NCBI RefSeq assembly: GCF_002407245.1
Contig: NZ_CP010681.1
Span: forward strand, 1,426,001-1,490,000
DNA: 64,000 nucleotides
DNA from: Phaeobacter piscinae
Lineage (GTDB): Bacteria > Pseudomonadota > Alphaproteobacteria > Rhodobacterales > Rhodobacteraceae
Reading direction: 5' to 3'
Shown: in pieces, positions 21,039 through 30,051 of the stretch
Position numbering within the stretch: the stretch's first letter is position 1
How the letters are laid out: every line of letters starts with the position of its first letter
Notes under the pieces: model-generated
The model's database searches: none
What the model was told of the DNA's origin: nothing
The model's input: only the letters and a program-made list of their open reading frames with translations
Position numbers and translations under genes: made by a program

Positions 21039-21902
21039 CTAGCCGCGCGCCTCAAGAGCGCCCGCGATCACGTCTGTGAAATCAGCCTCGGTGCGGATGC
21101 CTGATATCTGATCGGCTGTCACCGTGACGCCCCAGTTCTCAGCCATAGCGGCATAGCGCGGCTGGCGATGGGCCAGCGCCTGCTCATAGGTCCAGCGAAT
21201 GAAACTATCAGGATCCACATCGGCCTCTGATAGGGTGTTTTCCTTTAGATACTTTTGCCAAACGCGGGTGAGGAAGGCCGGTTCATAGGCCATGGGTTTC
21301 GGCGCGCGGTCGAACCGGCGGATCAGCTCTTGGGTATGGGCTTCGTCGCCCTTGATCCAGACCATCAGCGTCTGCTGCGACAGCGCCGTCAGCAGCGGGT
21401 CGTTGGGGTCGCTTGCGTCGACCCATTCGCAGATGCTGCCGCCAGTGTCGCAGATGAAGTTCGGATAATCATAAAGCCGCGCAGCCCGGTGGATGAAATA
21501 GCCAGTATCACGCAGCGCGTTCAGCTCAGCCGTGCGGAACTGGTCCTGACGGCGGGTATATTCCTGCATCGCCAGCCCGCCCTTGGCCGGATCACCGGGT
21601 TTGCCCAGGTAGGACGCGACCGGTGTCAGGTTCTCAAAGCTGATGTTGGAGCCGATGTATATCGAGTCCGACAACAGCAGATCGCGCAGGAACGGCACTT
21701 TCATCGCCTCGGCCTTGGCATTGTCGGCGATATATTCGCCCATGTAGCGGGTGCCGATGCGGTAATCGATGGAATAGTGAAACCAGCTGCCCGCACCGCG
21801 CAGGATATTGCTGACATAGGTCTTGCCCAGACCGGACATGCCAAAGAACAAAACCCGCTTATGCGGCGCCTTACGCCACTCTTCGGCAGACGAATAGAGC
21901 AT
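21039..21902 (-). CDS. Uncharacterised P-loop ATPase
   Basis: The 287-residue protein opens with a nucleotide-binding loop, RVLFFGMSGLGKTYVSNIL (Lys about 27). It has no helicase, ABC signature or AAA+ arginine-finger motif that I recognise. A conserved-looking segment NFICDTGGSICEWVD could hold the Walker B acid and cysteines. The overall layout resembles small P-loop kinases rather than AAA+ motors. It lies directly upstream of metA on the same strand with about 108 bases between. No function can be assigned. Confidence 0.7.
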   Translation of the reverse strand: MLYSSAEEWRKAPHKRVLFFGMSGLGKTYVSNILRGAGSWFHYSIDYRIGTRYMGEYIADNAKAEAMKVPFLRDLLLSDSIYIGSNISFENLTPVASYLGKPGDPAKGGLAMQEYTRRQDQFRTAELNALRDTGYFIHRAARLYDYPNFICDTGGSICEWVDASDPNDPLLTALSQQTLMVWIKGDEAHTQELIRRFDRAPKPMAYEPAFLTRVWQKYLKENTLSEADVDPDSFIRWTYEQALAHRQPRYAAMAENWGVTVTADQISGIRTEADFTDVIAGALEARG

Positions 21903-22004
21903 TTGAAATCCGGTCCCTGTTGGTTCCTTGCCTTGCTACTGACCAATGTCGCGTGGGTCAATCAGCAGCACCCGAAGGTGACCTGATCAGATGTAGTCGT
22001 GACA

Positions 22005-22034
22005 CGAAAAACCCCCGCACCATGGGTGCGGGGG
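22005..22034 (-). terminator. Rho-independent terminator after the FadL-type porin gene
   Basis: CCCCCGCAC-catgg-GTGCGGGGG is a perfect nine-pair stem. On the minus strand it is followed by TTTTTCGTG, about 65 bases after the porin stop. Confidence 0.85.
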
Positions 22035-22100
22035 CAAAGCTGGTCCTGGCCCTGTCTTTGTTACAGCGCGGCCTGTAGCGCACGCAGGTTTTACGCAGGA

Positions 22101-23207
22101 TCAGAAGCTGTAGCCGACTTTCAGGCCAAAGCTGACGGCGTCGTTGTCCTCGAAATAGGCAACGGGGGTGCCACCTGGCGAGGCGAATGCATCACCCAGC
22201 TTTGTGTAGCGGATGCCAGCGGAGATTTTCATCTTATCCTGCTGGTACTGGACGCCCAGGCGAATGGCTTCCATGCCTTGGGTTGGTGCAAGCGGGGAGA
22301 CCCGGTTGTCACCGTCGGCATCTTCATAGATGAACGCCAGCGATCCGGACCAATTCTCATTGAATTTGCGCCCAACGCCGATCGTGTAGGTGAAGGAATC
22401 GTCCAGATCGATCAGGTCACGGCCAAAGGTCGTTGGGATGAGGTTTGTCACGCTATGCTCGGCCCAGCGAATATTCGCAAACAGTAATGTATCCGCCGCA
22501 ATGCCGGTCTGGAAATCCAGATTTACCGATTGAGGTGTCTTGGTCTCAGCCGAAGTGGCGGCACCGCCGGGAGTGAGGTTCTCATTGGTGGTGAAATTAT
22601 GAGTGATCTCGGAGCTGTAGGTCAGAGCTGCGCGCAGGGCGATTTCTGGAATTTCATACGCAACACCGGCAACCCAGCCAAACGCACCATCCTTATTCAC
22701 ACGGACATTATAAGTGCCACCGGGAATAGAGGCGTAGGCTCCTCCGGCCAGATTGATCTCACCGTCGATTTCTTGGTAGCGAATGCCGCCGTGGACGCTG
22801 AAGTTCTCGTTGAACCGGTAACGCAGCAGTGCGGTTACTGCGTTCGAATTTGCCTCGGCGGTGGTGCCGCCCAGAAGCAGCGAGTTTCCAACGGGATAGG
22901 CAATGTCAACGCCCCAGGGCTGATCGAAGATCACAGCAAAGGACAGCTGTTCATTGATGTCCCGTTTGTAGCCAGCGCCAAACATGTTGAAGCGATCGCC
23001 AACATCGCCGGAGGCAGACCCGAACGGGTTGAGCGTCGTCAGGTCTTTGCCCGAGACGTCAGCCGAGGTGGTGGCGATCGAAAATTCGGCATAGGAGCCT
23101 TCTTCGAAGATGATGCCAATCGGCTGACCGGTGCGGTCAAGACCGCTGGCCATAGCTGAGCCAGAAGCCAGCGCCAGCGCCGCTGACGTTGCAAGATAGC
23201 GTTTCAT
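22101..23207 (-). CDS. FadL/OmpP1/TodX-family outer membrane transport protein
   Basis: The protein has a Sec signal peptide (MKRYLATSAALALASGSAMAS). It ends in the aromatic-terminated beta-strand FGLKVGYSF typical of outer membrane barrels. Alternating hydrophobic strands fill the 368 residues. The family carries long-chain fatty acids or other hydrophobic compounds across the outer membrane; the substrate here is unknown. The GGGAGGAAC ribosome site is strong. A perfect hairpin (23221-23238) lies just before it in the leader. A strong terminator follows the gene. Confidence 0.85.
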   Translation of the reverse strand: MKRYLATSAALALASGSAMASGLDRTGQPIGIIFEEGSYAEFSIATTSADVSGKDLTTLNPFGSASGDVGDRFNMFGAGYKRDINEQLSFAVIFDQPWGVDIAYPVGNSLLLGGTTAEANSNAVTALLRYRFNENFSVHGGIRYQEIDGEINLAGGAYASIPGGTYNVRVNKDGAFGWVAGVAYEIPEIALRAALTYSSEITHNFTTNENLTPGGAATSAETKTPQSVNLDFQTGIAADTLLFANIRWAEHSVTNLIPTTFGRDLIDLDDSFTYTIGVGRKFNENWSGSLAFIYEDADGDNRVSPLAPTQGMEAIRLGVQYQQDKMKISAGIRYTKLGDAFASPGGTPVAYFEDNDAVSFGLKVGYSF

Positions 23208-23220
23208 TGTTCCTCCCTGT

Positions 23221-23238
23221 CCAGACTTGAGCGTCTGG
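23221..23238 (-). promoter_or_regulatory. Leader hairpin just before the porin ribosome site
   Basis: CCAGAC-gctcaa-GTCTGG on the minus strand is a perfect six-pair stem ending about 14 bases before the ATG, next to GGGAGGAAC. Outer membrane porin mRNAs are often controlled by Hfq-dependent small RNAs at this position, so it may be a regulatory or stabilising structure. Confidence 0.3.
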
Positions 23239-23314
23239 TTTTAACATTGGAAAACGCTAGCAAGGGGGAATTTTTCGGTCAATGTTGACGCAAAGGCAAT
23301 CTACGGTGAGAAAC

Positions 23315-24217
23315 TCAGGCTGATGTTTCCTGGTCCAAATACCTAGGCAGACGCCCGGCAGCATCCAGAATATTGATGTAGTTGGCGCAAAAGATCACTG
23401 CAGCGCCCAGCAAGATCCAGTGGTTAAGCGCTTCACCATAAATCAACATTCCGGCCACAGCGATGGTGGGCAGGCGAGCGAAATCGATGGGCACGACAAC
23501 AGTGGCCGGAGCAATAGAGAGCGCCTTGGTCATGCAAAAATGCGCGGCCAACCCGGCGCAGCCGATGATCAGCAACCAAAGTGCCGTTGCGGCATTTGGG
23601 ATTGCAATTACCCCGTCCCAGCCAGATATCGCCAGACCCATTGCCAGTTGCATCAGGGTGAGCCACAGCAGGATGGAGCTGATCGGCTCATGCCGGGTCA
23701 GCCGCTTGGTAAACATGATGGTAAGCGCGAAGAAGACAGCAGAGCTGGCCGCAGCGATCACGCCGAGGTTCAGGGTCTCTGGGCTTGGGCGCGCCACGAT
23801 CAGGATCCCGATAAAACCAAGAGCCGCCGCCAGCACGCGCGGTTTTGTCAAAGCTTCGCCCAGCAGCAGCGGTGACAGCATCAACACCCAGAGCGGAGAG
23901 GTGAATTCCAGCGCAAAAACCTGTGCCAGCGGGATCAGGGTCACAGCAAAAAACCAGAGGTTCTGCCCTGTGAAATGGGCCGCGTTGCGGATGAGGTGCA
24001 GGCCCAGCCGGTCGCGCCGCACCTGTGGCCAGCTGCCCGTGGCGGTCAGAACCACGACGACGATCACCAGGCCGACAGCACTGCGGTAGGTCATGATCTC
24101 AAACGTGTCGAGGCTCAAACCCGCCTCCCGTCCGGCAATCGCCATTGAGGAGAAAGAAATAATCGCCCCGATCATCCAGATCGCAGCCGTCCCAATCGGT
24201 CGGTCGTTCAATTCCAT
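23315..24217 (-). CDS. DMT-superfamily (EamA) transporter
   Basis: The 300-residue protein has ten predicted membrane segments in two EamA repeats, for example AIWMIGAIISFSSMAIAG and LGVIAAASSAVFFALTIMF. EamA proteins export or import metabolites; the substrate is unknown. ATG 24217, preceded by GAGGGGCAG, was chosen over an adjacent GTG. It runs in the same direction as the porin gene, about 107 bases upstream of it, and may be transcribed separately. Confidence 0.85.
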   Translation of the reverse strand: MELNDRPIGTAAIWMIGAIISFSSMAIAGREAGLSLDTFEIMTYRSAVGLVIVVVVLTATGSWPQVRRDRLGLHLIRNAAHFTGQNLWFFAVTLIPLAQVFALEFTSPLWVLMLSPLLLGEALTKPRVLAAALGFIGILIVARPSPETLNLGVIAAASSAVFFALTIMFTKRLTRHEPISSILLWLTLMQLAMGLAISGWDGVIAIPNAATALWLLIIGCAGLAAHFCMTKALSIAPATVVVPIDFARLPTIAVAGMLIYGEALNHWILLGAAVIFCANYINILDAAGRLPRYLDQETSA

Positions 24218-24326
24218 CACTGCCCCTCATGCGCCATTCTAACGGGCAGAAGGGGTCAGTTTTCAACTTAGGTCAAGCTATGTTCGCCGCGCGGTCCAGT
24301 GCCGGGACACTGATATGCCGTGACAG

Positions 24327-25907
24327 CTATTCGGCAGCAACCCTCCCGGTCGCCGCGCACTGGCGTGGCAGGGCTGGAACATCGAGCCGGTTCCCGCGCT
24401 GGATAAAGGCCAGGGCTGCCTCTTCGGCATCGAAATTCACCCGTGAAAGCAGTGTTTCCACCTCAGCAACAAGTGTATCCGTTATATTGCCATTTTGCGG
24501 TGATGCATTCGCCTTGGGTGGCAGCTTTGGGTGCCCTTTATGTCCTAGCGCCCGAAGCAGTTTCGCCGCTCCATCCGGGGTAACGGCGTCTTCCAATGTA
24601 GACTCGATGAATTGGAGCTGACCACCATAGATATGTTTATAGTAGGCATATCGCGCCTCCATTTCCAACGCATACCAGATCGCGCTGCCGACATCTCCCA
24701 AATGCTTCAGAGGAGCCGGATCCACAATCTTGTTGTGATAATCGGGATGCAGGTACCATTGCCAAGGGATGGTGATATTGAAGAAATCATTGCGCACGAC
24801 ATAGCTTGCGATCTGTTTGGCAAGGTTGCGACGCAGGATGATGATGGTGGTGCGCGGCGCAAGACCGTGGTCAATAAGGGCCTCAATGAGTCCGCACTTT
24901 CCTAAGGTGTGATTGCTTTCAGCGTAGGGCGCTTGAAGCTCACTAAGCTTGCCCTCCCAAAAATCGCAGAGAGGTCCGTTCATGCCGTAGGTGTTGAAGT
25001 GCCTCATATGGCCGATACTGGGCAGGCGGGTGCCATAGGCATCAAGGCCAAGGGGTTCATGCACTGACGGAATATTCAGGTTATCGCTAAGAAATCGCGC
25101 GAGCCAGGCGGTGCCGGTGCGCCCTGCAGAGAGAGTGAAGATGAAATCGGGCTGAGAGCTATCTGACGGGGCGCTGACTGAGGGGGTGTCGCCGGACGCA
25201 CGAGGGGGGGCATGCTCGGCTGTGCCGGGGGCTGGCGTTGGATTTGGGCGCGTGTAGCCGAACCGGGCAATTTCGGATGCGGCTTCCTGTTCAATCAGAT
25301 CAGCTGTATCGGGATGCTTGGCGAAGAGGGTTGCCGGATCGGCGCCACGTTTGGGACGAAGTGCGGCCTTGGCGCTTAGGCTTGAGAACCGCGCCCAGAG
25401 GTCATCGACACCCAGCGCGTTGACATCCTCCTCAAGATGTTCGTATCGCAGGAAGATGTCGGGGCTGTTCGGCCCACCCAGCGGCGCGATACGACGGTTC
25501 TCGCTCAAAACGCTGCGGAAGTTCTCGACAAACAGATCAAATGGAATGTTGCGTTTGTCCATGCCCTCCCAGTAGTAGCGCGAGATAATCGCATCATAGG
25601 GATCACGCCATATCGTGATCTTGGTGTAACTCTCCCAGATTTCCTGCGGAACAGCGGCGCGGATCTGCCCGGCGGTCATGTGATTGACGAACGCCTGCTT
25701 GCCCTCATTTCCATCTGGCCAGGTCTGGGTTTGATGGTTCTGAGGCCCCGGGTAGCTCAATGCCTTCCGGATCTCTTCATCCTTTGGGCTGATCGGCGTA
25801 ATGATGCTGTTTTCGTCGCAATAACTGGACAGTGCGATCTCAAATGAGGTTCCGCCAACTTTCTTTGTCTTGATGAAAATAAGCTTGAGCGGATGGCAGA
25901 TGATCAT
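24327..25907 (-). CDS. Two-domain sulfotransferase-like protein
   Basis: The 526-residue protein appears to carry two sulfotransferase folds. The first (about 1-220) has a 5'-phosphosulfate loop IFIKTKKVGGTSFE (10-23) and a 3'-phosphate segment IWRDPYDAIISRYYW (Arg101, Ser109). A Pro/Ser/Ala-rich linker spans about 221-254. The second (about 255-526) begins FIFTLSAGRTGTAWLA (255-270), with a matching IIILRRNLAKQIASYV segment. Such enzymes move sulfate from PAPS to carbohydrates, lipids or other acceptors. The acceptor is unknown, and the two domains may act on different groups. It stands alone with its own upstream region. Confidence 0.75.
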   Translation of the reverse strand: MIICHPLKLIFIKTKKVGGTSFEIALSSYCDENSIITPISPKDEEIRKALSYPGPQNHQTQTWPDGNEGKQAFVNHMTAGQIRAAVPQEIWESYTKITIWRDPYDAIISRYYWEGMDKRNIPFDLFVENFRSVLSENRRIAPLGGPNSPDIFLRYEHLEEDVNALGVDDLWARFSSLSAKAALRPKRGADPATLFAKHPDTADLIEQEAASEIARFGYTRPNPTPAPGTAEHAPPRASGDTPSVSAPSDSSQPDFIFTLSAGRTGTAWLARFLSDNLNIPSVHEPLGLDAYGTRLPSIGHMRHFNTYGMNGPLCDFWEGKLSELQAPYAESNHTLGKCGLIEALIDHGLAPRTTIIILRRNLAKQIASYVVRNDFFNITIPWQWYLHPDYHNKIVDPAPLKHLGDVGSAIWYALEMEARYAYYKHIYGGQLQFIESTLEDAVTPDGAAKLLRALGHKGHPKLPPKANASPQNGNITDTLVAEVETLLSRVNFDAEEAALAFIQRGNRLDVPALPRQCAATGRVAAE

Positions 25908-26009
25908 TCTGAAGATACTCTCAATTAAGGTTCTACGAAACCTCGCAGAGAGAATTGTTCAAATCATTAATAGACAGATGAAAACACAATAAGAGCAGGG
26001 CTTTCCAAA

Positions 26010-26041
26010 AAAGAGAAACCCCGGCCGCTGGGCCGGGGTTT
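26010..26041 (-). terminator. Rho-independent terminator after guaA
   Basis: AAACCCCGGCC-gctg-GGCCGGGGTTT is a perfect eleven-pair stem. On the minus strand it is followed by CTCTTTTTTGG. It ends the guaA transcript. Confidence 0.9.
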
Positions 26042-26052
26042 GGTGTGTAGGT

Positions 26053-27621
26053 TTATTCCCACTCGATGGTGCCGGGCGGTTTTGAGGTGATGTCATAGGT
26101 GCAGCGATTGATGCCTTTCACCTCGTTGATGATTCGCGTGGCGGTTTCACCAAGGAAGTCGTGGCTGAATGGATAGTAATCCGCCGTCATGCCATCAACA
26201 GAAGTCACCGCGCGCAGGGCGCAGGCGTAGTCATAGGTGCGCCCGTCGCCCATCACACCCACGGTGCGGACCGGCAGAATTGCAACAAAGGCCTGCCAGA
26301 TGTCGTCATAGAGACCGTGCTTGCGGATCTGGTCGATATAGATCGCATCGGCTTCGCGCAGGATCTCCAGCTTCTCGCGGGTGATCTCACCTGGGCAGCG
26401 GATCGCAAGACCTGGTCCGGGGAAGGGATGGCGGCCAATGAAACTTGTCGGCAGGCCCAGTTCGCGGCCCAGGGCGCGGACCTCGTCCTTGAACAGTTCG
26501 CGCAACGGCTCCACCAGCTTGAGGCCCATCTTCTCTGGTAGGCCACCGACATTGTGGTGGCTCTTGATGGTGACTGATGGGCCGCCGGAAAAGGACACCG
26601 ATTCAATCACATCCGGGTAGAGCGTGCCCTGGGCCAGAAACTCGGCGCCCTCAATCGTGTTGGCGTGTTTCTGGAATACGTCGATGAACAGCTTGCCGAT
26701 GATCTTGCGTTTGGTTTCGGGATCCGACTGACCGTCCAACTCGCCCAGGAACAACTCCTGCTCATCCGCGTGGATCAGCTGGATGTTGTAGTTGTCACGG
26801 AACATCGTGACGACCTCTTCAGCCTCATTCTTGCGCAGCAGGCCATGGTCTACAAACACGCAGGTCAGCTGATCGCCGATTGCCTCATGGATCAGGATCG
26901 CAGCCACCGAGCTGTCGACACCGCCGGAGAGACCACAGATAACTTTCTTGTCGCCAACCTGATCGCGGATCGCCTGGATCGCCTGCTCACGGTAGGCACC
27001 CATGGTCCAGTCACCGGTGAAGCCGGCAATCTTCACGAAGTTCTCGTAGAGTTTGGCGCCATTCGGGGTGTGATGCACCTCCGGATGGAACTGCACGGCG
27101 TAGAAATTGCGGCTGACATCTGCGGTGATCGCGAAGGGCGCATTGGGGGAGGTGCCGTAGACCTCAAACCCCGGTGCAATCTCACTGACGTGGTCACCGT
27201 GGCTCATCCAGACCTGTTCACGGTCGCTGTCGTCGGCAAACCAGCCGTCCAGCAGGGGCAGGCTGCTGACTGTTGGGGTCACATAGGCGCGACCAAACTC
27301 GGCGGTGCCATGGCCGGATAGCACCTTGCCGCCCAACTGGTGCATCATCACCTGCTGGCCGTAGCAAATGCCCAGGATCGGCACCCCAAGATCAAAGATC
27401 TCCTGCGGGGCGCGGGGGCTGCCGTCGCGGGTCACGCTGTCGGGTCCACCGGAGAAAATCACCGCCTTGGGCGCCATCTCGCGCACAAAGTCCATAGTGA
27501 CATTCTGGTAGGGATGGATTTCGCAATAGACATTCAGCTCGCGGAGGCGGCGCGCGATCAGCTGCGTCACCTGGCTGCCAAAGTCGATGATGAGAAGGCT
27601 GTCGTGGGATGTCTCTGTCAT
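26053..27621 (-). CDS. guaA: GMP synthase (glutamine-hydrolysing)
   Basis: GuaA converts XMP to GMP using glutamine and ATP. The N-terminal class I glutamine amidotransferase domain has nucleophile Cys86 (GICYGQQ) and the FHPEVHHT partners. The ATP pyrophosphatase domain has the PP-loop [10 protein letters not shown], and a C-terminal dimerisation domain follows. The 522 residues are normal. It is divergent from the MttB homologue and ends in a strong terminator. The other purine salvage gene in the window is hpt at 34865. Confidence 0.98.
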   Translation of the reverse strand: MTETSHDSLLIIDFGSQVTQLIARRLRELNVYCEIHPYQNVTMDFVREMAPKAVIFSGGPDSVTRDGSPRAPQEIFDLGVPILGICYGQQVMMHQLGGKVLSGHGTAEFGRAYVTPTVSSLPLLDGWFADDSDREQVWMSHGDHVSEIAPGFEVYGTSPNAPFAITADVSRNFYAVQFHPEVHHTPNGAKLYENFVKIAGFTGDWTMGAYREQAIQAIRDQVGDKKVICGLSGGVDSSVAAILIHEAIGDQLTCVFVDHGLLRKNEAEEVVTMFRDNYNIQLIHADEQELFLGELDGQSDPETKRKIIGKLFIDVFQKHANTIEGAEFLAQGTLYPDVIESVSFSGGPSVTIKSHHNVGGLPEKMGLKLVEPLRELFKDEVRALGRELGLPTSFIGRHPFPGPGLAIRCPGEITREKLEILREADAIYIDQIRKHGLYDDIWQAFVAILPVRTVGVMGDGRTYDYACALRAVTSVDGMTADYYPFSHDFLGETATRIINEVKGINRCTYDITSKPPGTIEWE

Positions 27622-27860
27622 GCACGCGCCATAGGGCAGTGGCGCAGAATTCGCAAGGGATTTTCGCGCCTCGGAGCGCGTTTGCGCTATCTGCCGCGTG
27701 CGGTCGCTGCGCCGGTGGCAAGGTGAAAATCCCGGCCGGTTTCGCGAGAAACCTGTCGGGAATGTCGCTTTTCAACTTCAATGGCCGTAATCCTGCGGCG
27801 GCCTTTTGTCTGAGCGATATAATCACAGCTGCAACGAAATGCCTGTGGTGAGGAAAAACC

Positions 27861-29414
27861 ATGACAGAAGCAGCTCCAGCAGCACCGCGCCGCCGCGCAC
27901 GTGGAGGCGGTGGTGCCGCCCGTCGCGCAGAACGTACCGGCGTCAAGATCGACACCGCAAAATACATTGAGCGGAATATCCCGAACTTTGAGGTGCTGAG
28001 CGAAGAGGCGCTGCAGGCCATCGAAGCCAACGCCGAGACCATCCTCGAGGAGGTGGGCGTCAATTTCGTGAACAACCCCGCCGCGCTGGAGCGCTGGCGT
28101 GAAGCTGGCGCCACCATTGATGGGGAACGCGTTCGCATCCCGCGTGGTCTGGCGCGTGAGCTTTGCAAAACCGCCCCGTCCGAATTCACCCAGCATGCGC
28201 GCAACCCTGAGAAATCTGTGGTAGTTGGTGGCAAGAACATGGTGCTGGCACCTGTCTACGGCCCGCCGTTTGTGCGCGATGCCAAGGGCGGCCGTCGCTA
28301 TGCGACGCTGGATGATTTCCAGAAGTTCGTGAAGCTGGGCTATATGTCGAAGTGGTTGCACCATTCCGGCGGCACCGTTTGCGAGCCGACCGATGTGCCG
28401 GTGAACAAGCGTCACCTCGACATGCTGATGGCGCATATGACGCTGAGCGACAAACCCTTCATGGGGTCGGTGACGGAACCCAGCCGGGCGCAGGATTCCA
28501 TCGAGATGTGCGAAATCTTGTTCGGTAAAGATTTTGTGCGCGACAACACGGTGATGACCTCGCTGATCAACATCAACTCGCCAATGACATTTGACGATGT
28601 GATGATGGGCGCGCTGGAGGTCTATGCCGCACACAACCAGGCCTGCATCATCTCGCCGTTCATCGTTGGTGGCGCGATGGCGCCGGTGTCGGTTGCCGGG
28701 ACATTGGTTCAGGTCCTGGCCGAAGTTCTGGCCGGTGTCGCCTACAGCCAGTTGATCCGCCCCGGTGCGCCGGTGATCTTTGGTGCCATGGTGACCTCGA
28801 TCGACATGAATTCCGGCGCGCCCACCTTTGGCACACCCGAAGCCTCCCAGATCACCTATGGTGCAGGCCAGCTGGCCCGCCGTCTGGGCCTGCCGTTCCG
28901 GTCCGCCGGCTCCTTCTGCGGCTCCAAATTGCCGGATGCACAGGCGGCTTATGAAACGGCGAACTCGCTCAATATGGGTCTGCTGGCCGGTGTGAATTTC
29001 CAGCTGCACTCCTGTGGCTGGCTGGAGGGCGGTTTGGTTGCTGATTTTGAGAAATTCGTGATGGATGCCGATCAGCTGGGCGCGCTGCATGGTTTGGCCA
29101 AAGGTGTTGTGGTTGACGACGACACGTTGGCCATGGGCGCGATCCGCGAAGTTGGTCCGGGCGGTCACTATTTGGGCTGCGAACACACGCAGGCCAACTT
29201 CAAAACCGCGTTCTGGAAATCCGATCTTCTGGACTACAAACCGTTTGAAACCTGGGAAGAGGAAGGCGCGCGCGACACTGTTGCTTTGGCCAGCAACCGG
29301 GTTGAAACCCTGCTGAACGCCTATGAGGCGCCGCCGCTGGATCCTGAGATCCTGGGTAAGCTGGAAGCTTATGTTGCTGAGAAAAAAGCCTCCATGCCTG
29401 ACGCCTTCATGTAA
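27861..29414 (+). CDS. MttB-family methyltransferase, non-pyrrolysine type
   Basis: The 517-residue protein is a full-length member of the trimethylamine methyltransferase MttB superfamily. It is read through without any in-frame TAG, so the pyrrolysine of true archaeal MttB is absent. Non-pyrrolysine members are known to demethylate quaternary amines such as glycine betaine with a corrinoid protein. No corrinoid protein or activator gene is next to it. The N-terminus is an unusual Arg/Gly/Ala-rich tract (PRRRARGGGGAARRAERT). GAGGAAAA precedes the ATG. The substrate is not determined; betaine or a related methylated compound fits a marine organism (inference). Confidence 0.82.
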   Translation: MTEAAPAAPRRRARGGGGAARRAERTGVKIDTAKYIERNIPNFEVLSEEALQAIEANAETILEEVGVNFVNNPAALERWREAGATIDGERVRIPRGLARELCKTAPSEFTQHARNPEKSVVVGGKNMVLAPVYGPPFVRDAKGGRRYATLDDFQKFVKLGYMSKWLHHSGGTVCEPTDVPVNKRHLDMLMAHMTLSDKPFMGSVTEPSRAQDSIEMCEILFGKDFVRDNTVMTSLININSPMTFDDVMMGALEVYAAHNQACIISPFIVGGAMAPVSVAGTLVQVLAEVLAGVAYSQLIRPGAPVIFGAMVTSIDMNSGAPTFGTPEASQITYGAGQLARRLGLPFRSAGSFCGSKLPDAQAAYETANSLNMGLLAGVNFQLHSCGWLEGGLVADFEKFVMDADQLGALHGLAKGVVVDDDTLAMGAIREVGPGGHYLGCEHTQANFKTAFWKSDLLDYKPFETWEEEGARDTVALASNRVETLLNAYEAPPLDPEILGKLEAYVAEKKASMPDAFM

Positions 29415-29466
29415 GAGCGGCGGTTTATATCTGCACATGCACCAACCGGCATAGCCCGGCTGGCAT

Positions 29467-29493
29467 ACGGCGGTCCCAAGGGGCCGCCGTTTT
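29467..29493 (+). terminator. Rho-independent terminator after the MttB homologue
   Basis: ACGGCGG (29467-29473) pairs with CCGCCGT (29484-29490), with extra TCCC/GGGG pairing inside, followed by TTTTG. It is about 50 bases after the stop. Confidence 0.75.
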
Positions 29494-29515
29494 GCGGTTT
29501 CATCGCATGTGTCGG

Positions 29516-29818
29516 TCAGGCGACGTTCAAACGGGGGCGGCGCAGCCCGTCTGCTTCGCCCATCAGCGCGATCAATACGTCAACGTGGCGAGTCAGTGAA
29601 TACCCGGCATCTCCCGCTTCACGCCTGCGGTTGTGATCGCGCTCCAGATCCAGAAGCCGCATCACAGCTGCTGCGGGTTTGGGCAATGTGCCATACCCTA
29701 GCACCCGTTTCAGATCACGCCGTCGGCTATAGTCGCGCGCCCCGATCCTCGCTGTCCGCACCAACAGCCGAGGGCGGCGCAAAGCGGCTAGATGAGCAAA
29801 GATATCCTGCATCGTCAT
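29516..29818 (-). CDS. DUF6477-type small protein
   Basis: The 100-residue protein begins MTMQDIFAHLAALRRPRLLV and is rich in Arg and Leu (ARDYSRRRDLKRVLGYG). It matches the small DUF6477 family, which is restricted to Rhodobacteraceae relatives and has no known function. The start is chosen for the GGAAAGGAC ribosome site; a longer frame exists but lacks one. It has no membrane segment. It is divergent from the DUF6456 gene across about 230 bases, an arrangement suggesting shared regulation. Confidence 0.7.
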   Translation of the reverse strand: MTMQDIFAHLAALRRPRLLVRTARIGARDYSRRRDLKRVLGYGTLPKPAAAVMRLLDLERDHNRRREAGDAGYSLTRHVDVLIALMGEADGLRRPRLNVA

Positions 29819-30051
29819 GTCCTTTCCAGCTCCGTCGATAGCGCTGTTTAACACAACCAGTGCGGGTGTTGCCGAAAGGGGCGGTTCTGCGAACGGTCTA
29901 TTCGATATTGATTGATGAAAATTTGAAACCAATGATGCTCTGACTGAGACTATCCAAAAAAATCAGGCCAGTACGGTGAATTGTGTCTGTGAATAACACG
30001 TAAGCGGCCCGTGGGAGGATAGTTTCGAATGATCACATGTGGGGTGATAAA

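Noticed and set aside
27861..29414. True pyrrolysine-containing trimethylamine methyltransferase
   Set aside because: The frame has no in-frame TAG and is full length without one; no pyl genes are in the window.
27687..29438. Long minus-strand frame (583 codons) opposite the MttB homologue
   Set aside because: Antisense to a well-supported gene, with biased composition and no domain.
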